A stretch of 64,000 nucleotides of DNA from Brachybacterium saurashtrense (GTDB lineage Bacteria; Actinomycetota; Actinomycetes; Actinomycetales; Dermabacteraceae). The stretch lies in NCBI RefSeq assembly GCF_003355475.1, contig NZ_CP031356.1:1-64000 (forward strand), in the 5' to 3' direction. The notes under the pieces are model-generated. The model was not told the origin of the DNA. It saw only the letters and a list, made by a program, of their open reading frames with translations, and made no database searches. A program made the position numbers and the translations under genes. Below are positions 49,277-56,941 of the stretch, in pieces. The number at the start of each line of letters is the position of its first letter. The stretch's first letter is position 1.

Positions 49277-50334
49277 GCGGCGGACTCCTCGTGCTGCTGG
49301 GTGATGAGGTCGCGGACGCCGTCGGCGAGCGTGAGGGCGAAACGCAGGTCGTCGACCAGGTCCTCGAGGCGCGGCGCGGTACCGGTCCCTTCGAGGACCT
49401 TGGCGATCGAGCGCCACTCGGCCTCGTAGCCGTTCGCCGGGAACGGTCCGTGCACGGCGGTGGTCTCGCCACGGGTGACCCTGGAGACGCCCGAGCCGGC
49501 ATGGACGTACGAAGGGGTGAAGACGATGCTGGCCTGCACGTCCTCGCCGAGGACCTCCAGTCGCCAGTCAGGACGCCAGGGCTGACCCATCGAGGCGTGC
49601 ACCTCGAGGCGGGTGCGCCCGGCGGTGGCGAGGACCTGGTAGCCGAAGGGCTGCAGCGCGCGGGCGTCGAGGACGGTGACCGCCTCGGCGTCCTCGACGA
49701 GCTGCCGCACGAGGGGGAGGTCATGGATCGACAGGCCGAGGATCATCCGGCGCAGCAACTCGCCGTGCTCGGCCGCGCTCTGCGGAGCGTGCGCGGGGCC
49801 GGGTGACACGCGGTGGCCCTCGACCTCGGTGGCGAAGTCCTCGAAACGCTCGTTCGGGGGCAGCACGATCGAGGAGCGGACGAAGCGCTGAGAGGAGCTT
49901 CCTGCCGTGAGCTCCTCTCGCACCGTCGTCCAGGACTCGTCGAAGGTGTGCATCGCCCCGACGATGAGCGCGGTGCCGGCCTCGCGAGCGGCTTCGGCGA
50001 TCCGCTGCGCGTCCTCCACCGTCGTCGCCAGGGGCTTCTCGCACAGCACGACCTTCGCCCCGGCGGTGATCGCCGCGAGCGCGTGCTCGGCGTGGAGACG
50101 GTCGGGGGAGCAGATGGCGATGACGTCGAGCCCGGCGGAGGCGAGGAACTCCTCGAGGTCCGAGGAAGGTGCCGCGCCGACGCGGTCGGCGACGCTGCGA
50201 GCCACCCCGTGGTCGACGTCGAAAACCCGCCTGATGGCGAGGCGGTCACGCAGGCGCGCCAGCGTGGGGAGATGGATGGCTTGGGTGACGGCACCGGCTC
50301 CGATGAAGCCGACGCCGTGCGGGGGTCGAGTCAC
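49273..50334 (-). CDS. Gfo/Idh/MocA-family NAD(P)-dependent oxidoreductase
   Basis: This 353-residue enzyme has the Rossmann motif VGFIGAGAVTQAIHLP, DVIAICSPDRLHAEHA and the catalytic EKP (VVLCEKPLATTVEDA). The usual GGGxxxDxxxH helix appears as LGLSIHDLPLVRQL, lacking the glycines but keeping the HD. It oxidises or reduces a sugar, inositol or derived compound. GTG 50334 follows AGGAGG. It heads an operon with a companion protein and a sugar ABC importer, so the imported compound is the likely substrate. Confidence 0.92.
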   Translation of the reverse strand: MTRPPHGVGFIGAGAVTQAIHLPTLARLRDRLAIRRVFDVDHGVARSVADRVGAAPSSDLEEFLASAGLDVIAICSPDRLHAEHALAAITAGAKVVLCEKPLATTVEDAQRIAEAAREAGTALIVGAMHTFDESWTTVREELTAGSSSQRFVRSSIVLPPNERFEDFATEVEGHRVSPGPAHAPQSAAEHGELLRRMILGLSIHDLPLVRQLVEDAEAVTVLDARALQPFGYQVLATAGRTRLEVHASMGQPWRPDWRLEVLGEDVQASIVFTPSYVHAGSGVSRVTRGETTAVHGPFPANGYEAEWRSIAKVLEGTGTAPRLEDLVDDLRFALTLADGVRDLITQQHEESAA

Positions 50335-50486
50335 GTGGACTGCCTCCTACGGCTGTGTAGGGACGAGGGCGAGACGAAACACGAAAGCGGCACATGTGTT
50401 CCGTGTTCGTGAACGTTATGGAGGCGGCCCCTGGGCCGTCAAGGGCTCGCGATGTCACGGTCAAGTCACGGCGCTGCCCGGACGCA

Positions 50487-50520
50487 CTGCAGCCCTCGAC
50501 GCGGACGTCGAGGGCTGCAG
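50487..50520. terminator. Hairpin terminator after the TetR gene, 15-bp perfect stem
   Basis: CTGCAGCCCTCGACG, loop CGGA, then the exact inverse. It starts 14 bases beyond the stop of the minus-strand TetR gene and isolates it from the operon downstream. Confidence 0.8.
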
Positions 50521-50534
50521 GAGGAAAGTGCAGG

Positions 50535-51158
50535 TCAGGCGGTGTGGCGGGCACCCCAGCGCTGGAGACAGCGCTCCCAGTAGTCGTCGAAGGCGCCGAC
50601 GAGCGAGAAGTCGGGAGCGAGCAGGTACTGGATCTCGATGCCGTCCGCGAAGGCGACGATCGCCCGTGCCTCGAAGGCGATGGACGCCTCGTCCAACGGT
50701 GCGATCTCCCCGTCCTGGACGGCACGGCGGAGGCTCTCCTCGTAGCGCCCGAGGAGGTCCGAGTAGCGGGTGCGCATGAACGGCCGTCCCGGGTGATCCC
50801 CCGCCCCGGCCTCGGTGGCGGTCAGCAGGAAAAGGCTCAGGAGGTGAGGGTGCTCCTCGTGGTACGCCATCCCTGCACGGAGCGCGTGCAGGACGGAGAT
50901 CCCCACCTGGGAGGACTCGTCGATGGCGGTGGCGACATCCTCCGACCATCGCTCGAGAACCGCGTTCAGGAGGTCCTCCTTGCTTGCGAAATGGCGATTG
51001 ATCGTCCCGGGAGAGACCCCCACCCGCTCCGCGATCGAGCGCAGCGATCCGCCGTTGTAGCCAGAGGAGCCGAACACCCTCACGGCCTCGTCCACGATCT
51101 GCTTCCGGGTCGCGCGACCCGTTCTGTAGGGCCCACGGGCCGTGCCTGCTGTCGCCAT
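50535..51158 (-). CDS. TetR-family transcriptional regulator
   Basis: This 207-residue protein has an N-terminal HTH (IVDEAVRVFGSSGYNGGSLR, VSPGTINRHFASKEDLLNAV) and a C-terminal ligand/dimer domain with AYHEEHPHLLSLFLLTATE and an FEARAIVAFADGIEIQYLLAP segment. It lies upstream of the Gfo/ABC operon on the same strand, separated by a strong terminator and about 200 bp, so it may control that operon. Imperfect inverted repeats near 50379-50415 (CACGAA...TTCGTG) are possible operators. ATG 51158 has only a weak ribosome site. Confidence 0.9.
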   Translation of the reverse strand: MATAGTARGPYRTGRATRKQIVDEAVRVFGSSGYNGGSLRSIAERVGVSPGTINRHFASKEDLLNAVLERWSEDVATAIDESSQVGISVLHALRAGMAYHEEHPHLLSLFLLTATEAGAGDHPGRPFMRTRYSDLLGRYEESLRRAVQDGEIAPLDEASIAFEARAIVAFADGIEIQYLLAPDFSLVGAFDDYWERCLQRWGARHTA

Positions 51159-51478
51159 CCCTGCATCTTGGCACGGGCGGCCCTCGCGCAGCCGAGGGGC
51201 GGGGGACACCGCGCGCCACGCCCCACCGCCCTCGGCCCCACGACCGGCCACCTCTGCACTTCCACCAAAGCAGAGTTCCGGGGCATGGCGGTCCGCGCGC
51301 TTGCCGTGTGCGAGGGGCTTCGCCCCGTGACGCTCGCGGTCGACGAGGGCGCGGTGCGGTCTGCGGTGTTCCACCTCGAACTTCGCCCCGGCGCTGAATC
51401 ATCAGCGATCGGGTCGAGCCCGCCGCCGTGGACGGCCGCGAGATCGAGATCTGCGCGGCGCGAGGTCATCATGGAGCC
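51159..51478. other. Gene-free stretch between tetR and the 51.5-kb gene
   Basis: About 320 bases. Some plus-strand segments look faintly protein-like (VTLAVDEGAVRSAVFHLEL) but have no start, no continuity and no family match. They may be a decayed gene. No clear promoter palindrome was seen. Confidence 0.35.
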
Positions 51479-52264
51479 ATGTCTGATCCACAGCCCGCCC
51501 CGGGCGACCTGTCCGTCGTGTTCTCCGCCGCGCCGCCCCCTGCCGAGGACGCCGCCTCACTGGCTCCGGAGCAGTCCGGCGCTCCCTGGTTCCTGCCGGA
51601 GGACGGGCCGCGGCCCGATGACCTGGCGAGCGCGGTCGACGTCGACGCGGACCCGGTCGGTGCCGCCGCGACGCTCGCGCAGATCCCCGTCGTGCGCGGC
51701 GCGGTGGAGCTGCTCGCCCACGTCGGCGAGGGCCGGGAGGCGGGCGAGGTGGACGTGCTCGACGAGCACGTCGGCCCCTGGAACGCGCTCGTGGCGGGGC
51801 GTTGGCTGAGCAGGGACGGGGAGCGGATCGTGCCCGGCGAGGGGATGATGCCCGTGGCCGACGAGGCCGGGGACCCGGCCGGATTCGTGCGCTTCGCCCG
51901 CGCGCTGCTGGTGCTGCTGGTCCTCGAGGGCCTGCGGCAGGGCCCCGAGGAGGGCGGCCTGTTCGGCGGGACCGAGACGTTCACCGCCATGCTGTGCACC
52001 GTCGTGCCGGGCGGGCTGCTGCTCCCGGCCACGATCAGCGTCGCGCTCGAGCGAGGCCTGGTGCCCGACGACCTCGCCGGCGACCCGGACATGGACGAGA
52101 TCTCCCGGTACTGGCAGACCGAGCACGACCTCGCCACCCTCGCCGCCTACGGGCTGCTGCAGCGCGAGACCAGCCCGGGCGGAGAGGACATCCGCTACCG
52201 CGGCACCCCCGAGGTCCTCGTGGAGGCCTTCGCCGCGCTGGAGATGAGCCAGGAGCTGGACTGA
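51479..52264 (+). CDS. Hypothetical protein, acidic, unknown function
   Basis: This 261-residue acidic protein starts at ATG 51479 (MSDPQPAPGDLSVVF). It contains AARLL-like helical stretches (FVRFARALLVLLVLEGLRQG), GGTETFTAMLCTVVPGGLLLP, and a C-terminal part reading ISRYWQTEHDLATLAAYGLL and IRYRGTPEVLVEAFAALE, which looks like a winged-helix end. No named family is recognised. Composition and codon use match the neighbours, so it is a real gene. A short GGAG precedes the start. Confidence 0.75.
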   Translation: MSDPQPAPGDLSVVFSAAPPPAEDAASLAPEQSGAPWFLPEDGPRPDDLASAVDVDADPVGAAATLAQIPVVRGAVELLAHVGEGREAGEVDVLDEHVGPWNALVAGRWLSRDGERIVPGEGMMPVADEAGDPAGFVRFARALLVLLVLEGLRQGPEEGGLFGGTETFTAMLCTVVPGGLLLPATISVALERGLVPDDLAGDPDMDEISRYWQTEHDLATLAAYGLLQRETSPGGEDIRYRGTPEVLVEAFAALEMSQELD

Positions 52265-52329
52265 CCCTCCCGCCCGCACAGCACGACGGCGACCCCCCGC
52301 AGGGAGCCGCCGTCGTGCATGCGTATCGA

Positions 52330-52539
52330 TCAGCCCGTGGACTCGTCCCCGCGCAGGCCCTTCGCCGCCCCCTTCACGGTGTCGCGGGCGTCCTGCAGCG
52401 CGTCCTTCGCGGCGGCCTTGCCCTGCTGGGCCCGGCCCTCGGCCTCGGTCTCCGTGTCGCCGGTGGCCTTGCCCAGGCCCTCCTTGGCCTTGCCGCTCAG
52501 CGAATCCTTCGCGTTCTCGAACTTCTCGTCGGCGCTCAT
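52330..52539 (-). CDS. CsbD-family stress protein
   Basis: This 69-residue hydrophilic protein reads SADEKFENAKDSLSGKAKEG and GLGKATGDTETEAEGRAQQ, then KDALQDARDTVKGAAKG. This is the CsbD repeat pattern of small general-stress proteins with disordered or helical structure. GGAGG precedes the ATG at 52539. The molecular role of the family is unsettled. Confidence 0.92.
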   Translation of the reverse strand: MSADEKFENAKDSLSGKAKEGLGKATGDTETEAEGRAQQGKAAAKDALQDARDTVKGAAKGLRGDESTG

Positions 52540-52659
52540 GGCGCACCTCCCGTGTCGAGTCCCCGCACGGGTGCCGTGCGGTGGGGCGAGTGTAGGTCGC
52601 CCGTGCCCGCCGGGCCCGACCTCCCGGTCGGGCAACGCCTCACCGCCTCCGCCCCGCGC

Positions 52660-54603
52660 TCACACCTGCTGCGCGGTGAGCGGGATCCGCCCGCCGGCGA
52701 GCACCATGTCCACCTGGCGCGGCGAGAGCGTGTGGTGCAGGGCCACCTCGCGCCCGCCGATCCGGGCCGTCAGCGAGCTGCCGGCGCGCAGCGCCTCGTG
52801 GAGGCCCTCGAGCACCACCTCGTCGTCCGTCTCGATCCCGTCGCGGTCCGCGGGGTCGTCGAACTGGAGGGCGAGGATCCCGAAGTTCGCGAGGTTCTGC
52901 CAGTGGATGCGGGCGAAGCTCTCGGCGATCACGGCGCGCAGGCCCAGGTGGCGCGGCGCGATCACGGCGTGCTCGCGGGAGGAGCCCTGGCCGTAGTTCT
53001 TCCCGGCGATCACCACGTGGCCGGAGGCCGCCTCCCGGGCCCGTTCGGGGTAGCTCTCGTCGATCCGGGTGAAGGAGAACTCGGCGATCCTCGGGATGTT
53101 GCTGCGGAAGGGCAGCACCCGGGAGCCGGCCGGCATGATCTCGTCGGTGGAGACGTCGTCGCCCATCACCAGCAGCGCCGGCACCTGCAGGGAGTCCTCG
53201 ATCGGGGTGAACTCCGGCAGGGTGGAGATATTGGGGCCCTTCACCAGCTCCACCGCGGCGGCCTCCTCCGGCGCCAGCGGGGGCTCGAGCATGTCGGAGA
53301 GCCGGGCGGCGAACTCCGGCAGCACGGGCCGCGGGCAGGCGAGGCCGTGGCTGTCCTCGAGGGTGCGCGGATCGGTGATCACGCCGGTCAGCGCCGAGGC
53401 GGCGGCGGTCTCGGGGGAGCACAGCCACACCGCGTCCTCCTCGGTGCCGGAGCGACCGGGGAAGTTGCGCGGCATGGTGCGCAGGGAGTTGCGTCCCGTG
53501 GCGGGGGCCTGCCCCATCCCAATGCAGCCCATGCACCCGGACTGGTGGATCCGCGCGCCCGCCCCCACCAGGGAGGTGAGCCAGCCGCCGGTGATGAGGT
53601 CCGCGAGCACCTCGCGGGAGGAGGGGTTGATATCCACCGACACCCCGGCGACGGCCCGGCGGCCCGCGAGGATCTCGGCCACCACGGCGGCGTCGCGCAG
53701 GCCCGGGTTCGCCGAGGATCCGATCACCACCTGGGAGACCTCCTCCCCGGCCGCCTCCGCCACCGGCACCACGTTCCCGGGGGAGGAGGGCCGGGCGATC
53801 AGCGGCTCCAGCTGCGAGAGGTCGATCTGCTCGGCGAGGTCGTAGCGGGCGCCGTCGTCGGCCTCCCAGCGCTCGAACTGCTCGGCCCGGCCCACCGATT
53901 CGAGGTAGCGGCGGGCGGCGTCGTCGGCCGGGAACACGGTCGCGGTCGCTCCCAGCTCCGCGCCCATGTTCGCGATGACGTGGCGGTCCATCGCGCTGAG
54001 CTGCGCGAGCCCCTCGCCGTGGTACTCGATGATGCGGCCCACGCCGCCGCTCACGCCGTGGCGGCGCAGCATCTCCAGCACCACGTCCTTCGCGCTCACC
54101 CAGTCCGGCAGCTCGCCGGTGAGCTCCACGCCCCAGATCTCCGGCACCGTGACGTACAGCGGCTGCCCGGCCATCGCCATCGCGATCTCCAGCCCGCCCA
54201 CGCCGATCGCCAGCATCCCCAGCGCCCCGGCCGCGCAGGTGTGCGAGTCCGAGCCGATCAGCAGCGCCCCGGGCCGGCCGAAGTGGGCCTGGTGCACGGG
54301 ATGGGACACCCCGTTGCCGGCCTGCGAGAACCACAGCCCGAACCGTTGGGCCGCCGAGCGCAGGAACAGGTGGTCGTCGGGGTTCTTCTCGTCGGTCTGC
54401 AGCAGGTTGTGGTCCACGTACTGCACCGACAGCTCGGTGCGCACGCGGTCCAGGCCCATCGCCTCCAGCTCCAGCATCACCATCGTGCCGGTGGCGTCCT
54501 GGGTGAGGGTCTGGTCCACCTGCAGCCCGATCTCGGCGCCGGGCTCGAGCTCGCCCTCCACGAGATGGGCGGCGAGCAGCTTCTGGGCGACGGTGTGCGG
54601 CAT
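52660..54603 (-). CDS. acn: Aconitase-family hydratase (aconitate hydratase)
   Basis: This 647-residue enzyme binds a [4Fe-4S] cluster through the Cys of SDSHTCAAGALG and the pair in SGCMGCIGMGQAP. Swivel-domain motifs are MGDDVSTDEIMPAGSR, NYGQGSSREHAVIAPRHLGL and FARIHWQNLANFGIL; the Arg of SSREHA is the usual substrate ligand. It isomerises citrate and isocitrate through aconitate. The length fits the shorter mitochondrial-like class rather than the 900-residue AcnA. ATG 54603 follows GAGGAGGAC. Homoaconitase/isopropylmalate activity is less likely, as no such pathway genes are adjacent. Confidence 0.9.
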   Translation of the reverse strand: MPHTVAQKLLAAHLVEGELEPGAEIGLQVDQTLTQDATGTMVMLELEAMGLDRVRTELSVQYVDHNLLQTDEKNPDDHLFLRSAAQRFGLWFSQAGNGVSHPVHQAHFGRPGALLIGSDSHTCAAGALGMLAIGVGGLEIAMAMAGQPLYVTVPEIWGVELTGELPDWVSAKDVVLEMLRRHGVSGGVGRIIEYHGEGLAQLSAMDRHVIANMGAELGATATVFPADDAARRYLESVGRAEQFERWEADDGARYDLAEQIDLSQLEPLIARPSSPGNVVPVAEAAGEEVSQVVIGSSANPGLRDAAVVAEILAGRRAVAGVSVDINPSSREVLADLITGGWLTSLVGAGARIHQSGCMGCIGMGQAPATGRNSLRTMPRNFPGRSGTEEDAVWLCSPETAAASALTGVITDPRTLEDSHGLACPRPVLPEFAARLSDMLEPPLAPEEAAAVELVKGPNISTLPEFTPIEDSLQVPALLVMGDDVSTDEIMPAGSRVLPFRSNIPRIAEFSFTRIDESYPERAREAASGHVVIAGKNYGQGSSREHAVIAPRHLGLRAVIAESFARIHWQNLANFGILALQFDDPADRDGIETDDEVVLEGLHEALRAGSSLTARIGGREVALHHTLSPRQVDMVLAGGRIPLTAQQV

Positions 54604-54728
54604 GGGGCTGTCCTCCTCACGGGGTGGACCGCCGGCGAGGCCCGTCGGCGGACCTCCCCCCACCGTACGCGAGCGCCGCGCCGGTGTCCGCCCCCGGGCG
54701 GTCGCGCCCGGGCGTCGACGGGACCGTG

Positions 54729-54734
54729 TACTCT
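54729..54734 (+). promoter_or_regulatory. -10 element of the aroG leader transcript
   Basis: TACTCT ends 7 nt before the leader-peptide ATG at 54742, the spacing of a leaderless mRNA. No -35 of quality is visible. Confidence 0.55.
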
Positions 54735-54741
54735 CTGCCGC

Positions 54742-54801
54742 ATGCAGAAGCGTTGGCAGGTCTATGCGATGTCGGCTCCGGAGGGGCCGGCCGCCGTATA
54801 G
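54742..54801 (+). CDS. Leader peptide of the DAHP synthase gene
   Basis: A 19-residue peptide, MQKRWQVYAMSAPEGPAAV, ends at TAG 54799-54801, about 105 bases before aroG. It contains one Trp and one Tyr codon three codons apart. It appears to begin at the 5' end of a leaderless transcript. Two downstream inverted repeats suggest that ribosome position in this peptide controls aroG expression in response to aromatic amino acids. Confidence 0.7.
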   Translation: MQKRWQVYAMSAPEGPAAV

Positions 54802-54851
54802 CGCCACCACCTCTCCAGAGCCGACACGGGCAGAGCAGATGCTCTGCCCGT
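54772..54851 (+). promoter_or_regulatory. Attenuator-like RNA structures between leader peptide and aroG
   Basis: TCGGCTCCGGAG (54772-54783, inside the peptide frame) pairs with CTCCAGAGCCGA (54813-54824) except for one position. A perfect hairpin follows: ACGGGCAGAGC (54826-54836), loop AGAT, GCTCTGCCCGT (54841-54851). A second GGGCTCTG near 54864 can compete for the same bases. The second hairpin could terminate transcription, though no U-tract follows. Confidence 0.6.
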
Positions 54852-54906
54852 CGCCATTCCCGGCGGGCTCTGTGCAGCGGGTCCGCCCTCACCCAGGTAA
54901 GGACCC

Positions 54907-55992
54907 ATGACTCTTCTCGCCACCGCCCCCGCCCCGGCCGACGACCGCCACGTCGCGCGCTTCACCGCCCTTCCCGCCCCCGCCGCGCTGCGGGCCGAGC
55001 AGCCCCTCGACCCGGCGCTCGCCGCCCAGGTCGCCGCACACCGCGAGCAGATCCGCGACGTGCTCACCGGCGCCGACGAGCGGCTTCTCGTGGTGGTGGG
55101 CCCCTGCTCGATCCACGACCCGGAGGCGGGGGTCGACTACGCCCGCCGCCTCGCCGCGCTGCGCGCCGAGGTGCAGGACGACCTGCTGCTGGTGATGCGC
55201 ACCTACTTCGAGAAGCCGCGCACCACCGTGGGCTGGAAGGGCCTGATCAACGACCCGCACCTGGACGGCTCCCACGACATCGCCGCCGGCCTGCGCACCG
55301 CCCGTGCGTTCCTCCGCGAGGTGACCGCGCTGGGCCTGCCCTGCGCCACCGAGTTCCTCGAGCCGATCAGCCCCCAGTACATCGCGGACCTGATCAGCTG
55401 GGGCGCGATCGGCGCCCGCACCACCGAGTCGCAGATCCACCGCCAGCTCGCCTCCGGGCTGTCGATGCCGCTCGGGTTCAAGAACGGCACCGACGGCGGG
55501 ATCCAGGTGGCGCTGGACGCGATCGCCGCGGCCTCCGCCCCGCAGTCCTTCCTGGGCATCGACGCCGACGGGCGGGCGGCGCTGGTGGCCACCACCGGCA
55601 ACCCGGACCTCTCCCTCATCCTGCGCGGCGGGGCCGGCGGGCCGAACTTCGGCCCCGCCCCGGTGCAGGAGGCGGCCGCCCGGCTCGAGGCGGCCGGGCT
55701 GCCGGCCCGCCTGGTGGTGGACGCCTCGCACGCCAACAGCGGCAAGGACCACGAGCGCCAGCGCGAGGTCGCCTCCCTGCTCGCCGCGCAGGTCGCCGGT
55801 GACGGCGCGGCGATCGCCGGGATCATGCTCGAGAGCAACCTGCTGCCCGGCGCCCAGTCGCTGGACCCCGCGGTCGGCCCCGCCGGCCTGGTCCGCGGCC
55901 GCTCCGTGACCGACGCCTGCATGAGCTGGGAGAGCACGGAGGAGGCGCTGCGCGAGCTCGCCGCGGGCGCCCGCCGCCGCCGGGCCGGGTGA
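54907..55992 (+). CDS. aroG: 3-deoxy-D-arabino-heptulosonate-7-phosphate (DAHP) synthase, class I
   Basis: This 361-residue enzyme condenses phosphoenolpyruvate with erythrose-4-phosphate, the first step of aromatic amino-acid synthesis. Class I motifs are VVVGPCSIHDPEAGVDYA, MRTYFEKPRTTVGWKGLIND, GARTTESQIHRQLASGLSMP, LPARLVVDASHANSGKDHERQ and GIMLESNL. The metal ligands Cys, His, Glu and Asp fall in these motifs. It matches the AroFGH type rather than the larger AroA_II class common in actinobacteria. It is preceded by a leader peptide with Trp and Tyr codons, so attenuation control is likely. Confidence 0.95.
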   Translation: MTLLATAPAPADDRHVARFTALPAPAALRAEQPLDPALAAQVAAHREQIRDVLTGADERLLVVVGPCSIHDPEAGVDYARRLAALRAEVQDDLLLVMRTYFEKPRTTVGWKGLINDPHLDGSHDIAAGLRTARAFLREVTALGLPCATEFLEPISPQYIADLISWGAIGARTTESQIHRQLASGLSMPLGFKNGTDGGIQVALDAIAAASAPQSFLGIDADGRAALVATTGNPDLSLILRGGAGGPNFGPAPVQEAAARLEAAGLPARLVVDASHANSGKDHERQREVASLLAAQVAGDGAAIAGIMLESNLLPGAQSLDPAVGPAGLVRGRSVTDACMSWESTEEALRELAAGARRRRAG

Positions 55993-56040
55993 GCGCCATC
56001 AGGGCGGTGGGAACAGATCCTCGGCGCGCGGCGTTGGGAC

Positions 56041-56727
56041 ATGGCCCGCCGCCCCCGTGCACCGACCCCGTCCCGAGGAGCCGTCATCACCGCGACAGTC
56101 GCCCTGCCCTCGCTCGCCGCCCAGGCCGAGCGCCTCATCGCTCTCGAGATCCACACCCTCGCCGGGCTCCCCGCCGAGGCGCTGCGTGAGGCCGCCGTCC
56201 GCGCCGGCGCCGACCGCACCGACGCGCTGCTCGCGGTCGATCCCGCGCTCGCGCGGCCGTCGGCCCTCGCCCCGCTCATGCGCCGCGGGGAGAAGCCCGG
56301 CTTCGTGGTCGAGGACATGACGGACGTCGACGCCTTCGCGCCCACCGGCGTCGACCTGTCCGACTGCCCGCTCTACCTCGTCGTCGCCCCGGACCGCGGC
56401 GACGAGCACGAGAATGCCTCCCCGGCCGAGGCGCTCACGGCGATCACCGCCGCGGGTCGCAGCCCGCTGCTGCTCACCGAGGGCCTGCTCTGGGTGCTGC
56501 AGGTCCCGGAGGTCCTCGAGCGGAACCACTGCTTCATGACGATCGGCTCCAGGACCCGGACGGCGAGCGGCCGCCTCGACTCCCGCACGCCCGCGCTGTG
56601 GATCTCGGGCGGCACGGGCCGCGACGGCACGGAGAGGAAGGACGCGCCGAAGCTCGGCTGGTGCTGGTGGAACAACCGCCACACATGGCTCGGCATCGCC
56701 TCGGCGGGCGGACGCGCCGAGGGCTGA
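56041..56727 (+). CDS. DUF5701-family protein
   Basis: This 228-residue protein carries the conserved series EKPGFVVEDMTDVDAFAPTG, GRSPLLLTEGLLWVLQVPEV, CFMTIGSR, PALWISGGTGRDG and KLGWCWWNNRHTWLGIASAGG, characteristic of DUF5701. It has no membrane segment and no known activity. The ATG at 56041 has a poor ribosome site, and the family core starts only about 20 residues later, so the true start may be a little downstream. Confidence 0.88.
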   Translation: MARRPRAPTPSRGAVITATVALPSLAAQAERLIALEIHTLAGLPAEALREAAVRAGADRTDALLAVDPALARPSALAPLMRRGEKPGFVVEDMTDVDAFAPTGVDLSDCPLYLVVAPDRGDEHENASPAEALTAITAAGRSPLLLTEGLLWVLQVPEVLERNHCFMTIGSRTRTASGRLDSRTPALWISGGTGRDGTERKDAPKLGWCWWNNRHTWLGIASAGGRAEG

Positions 56728-56941
56728 GCGCGCTCAGGCGGGGCGCGGGGCGGGCCTGGCGTGCCCGCCTCACCCGCACCTTCTGAGCGCCCACGGCCCG
56801 AGAACCGCTCCCGAGAATCCCTCCCGTCCGCTACGGTGACCCCGACCGCGCGCGACGGCGCCGCGGACGCGACCGACGACGGCCGCGCCACGGCCCGTGG
56901 TGACCGCCTCGCGGCGCATCCCCGGCCCGAAGGACGATCCG

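Noticed and set aside
51802..54801. A 999-codon plus-strand frame across the aconitase region
   Set aside because: It is mostly antisense to the aconitase gene, whose motifs are unmistakable; high GC keeps the opposite frame open. Only its last 20 codons (leader peptide) are real.
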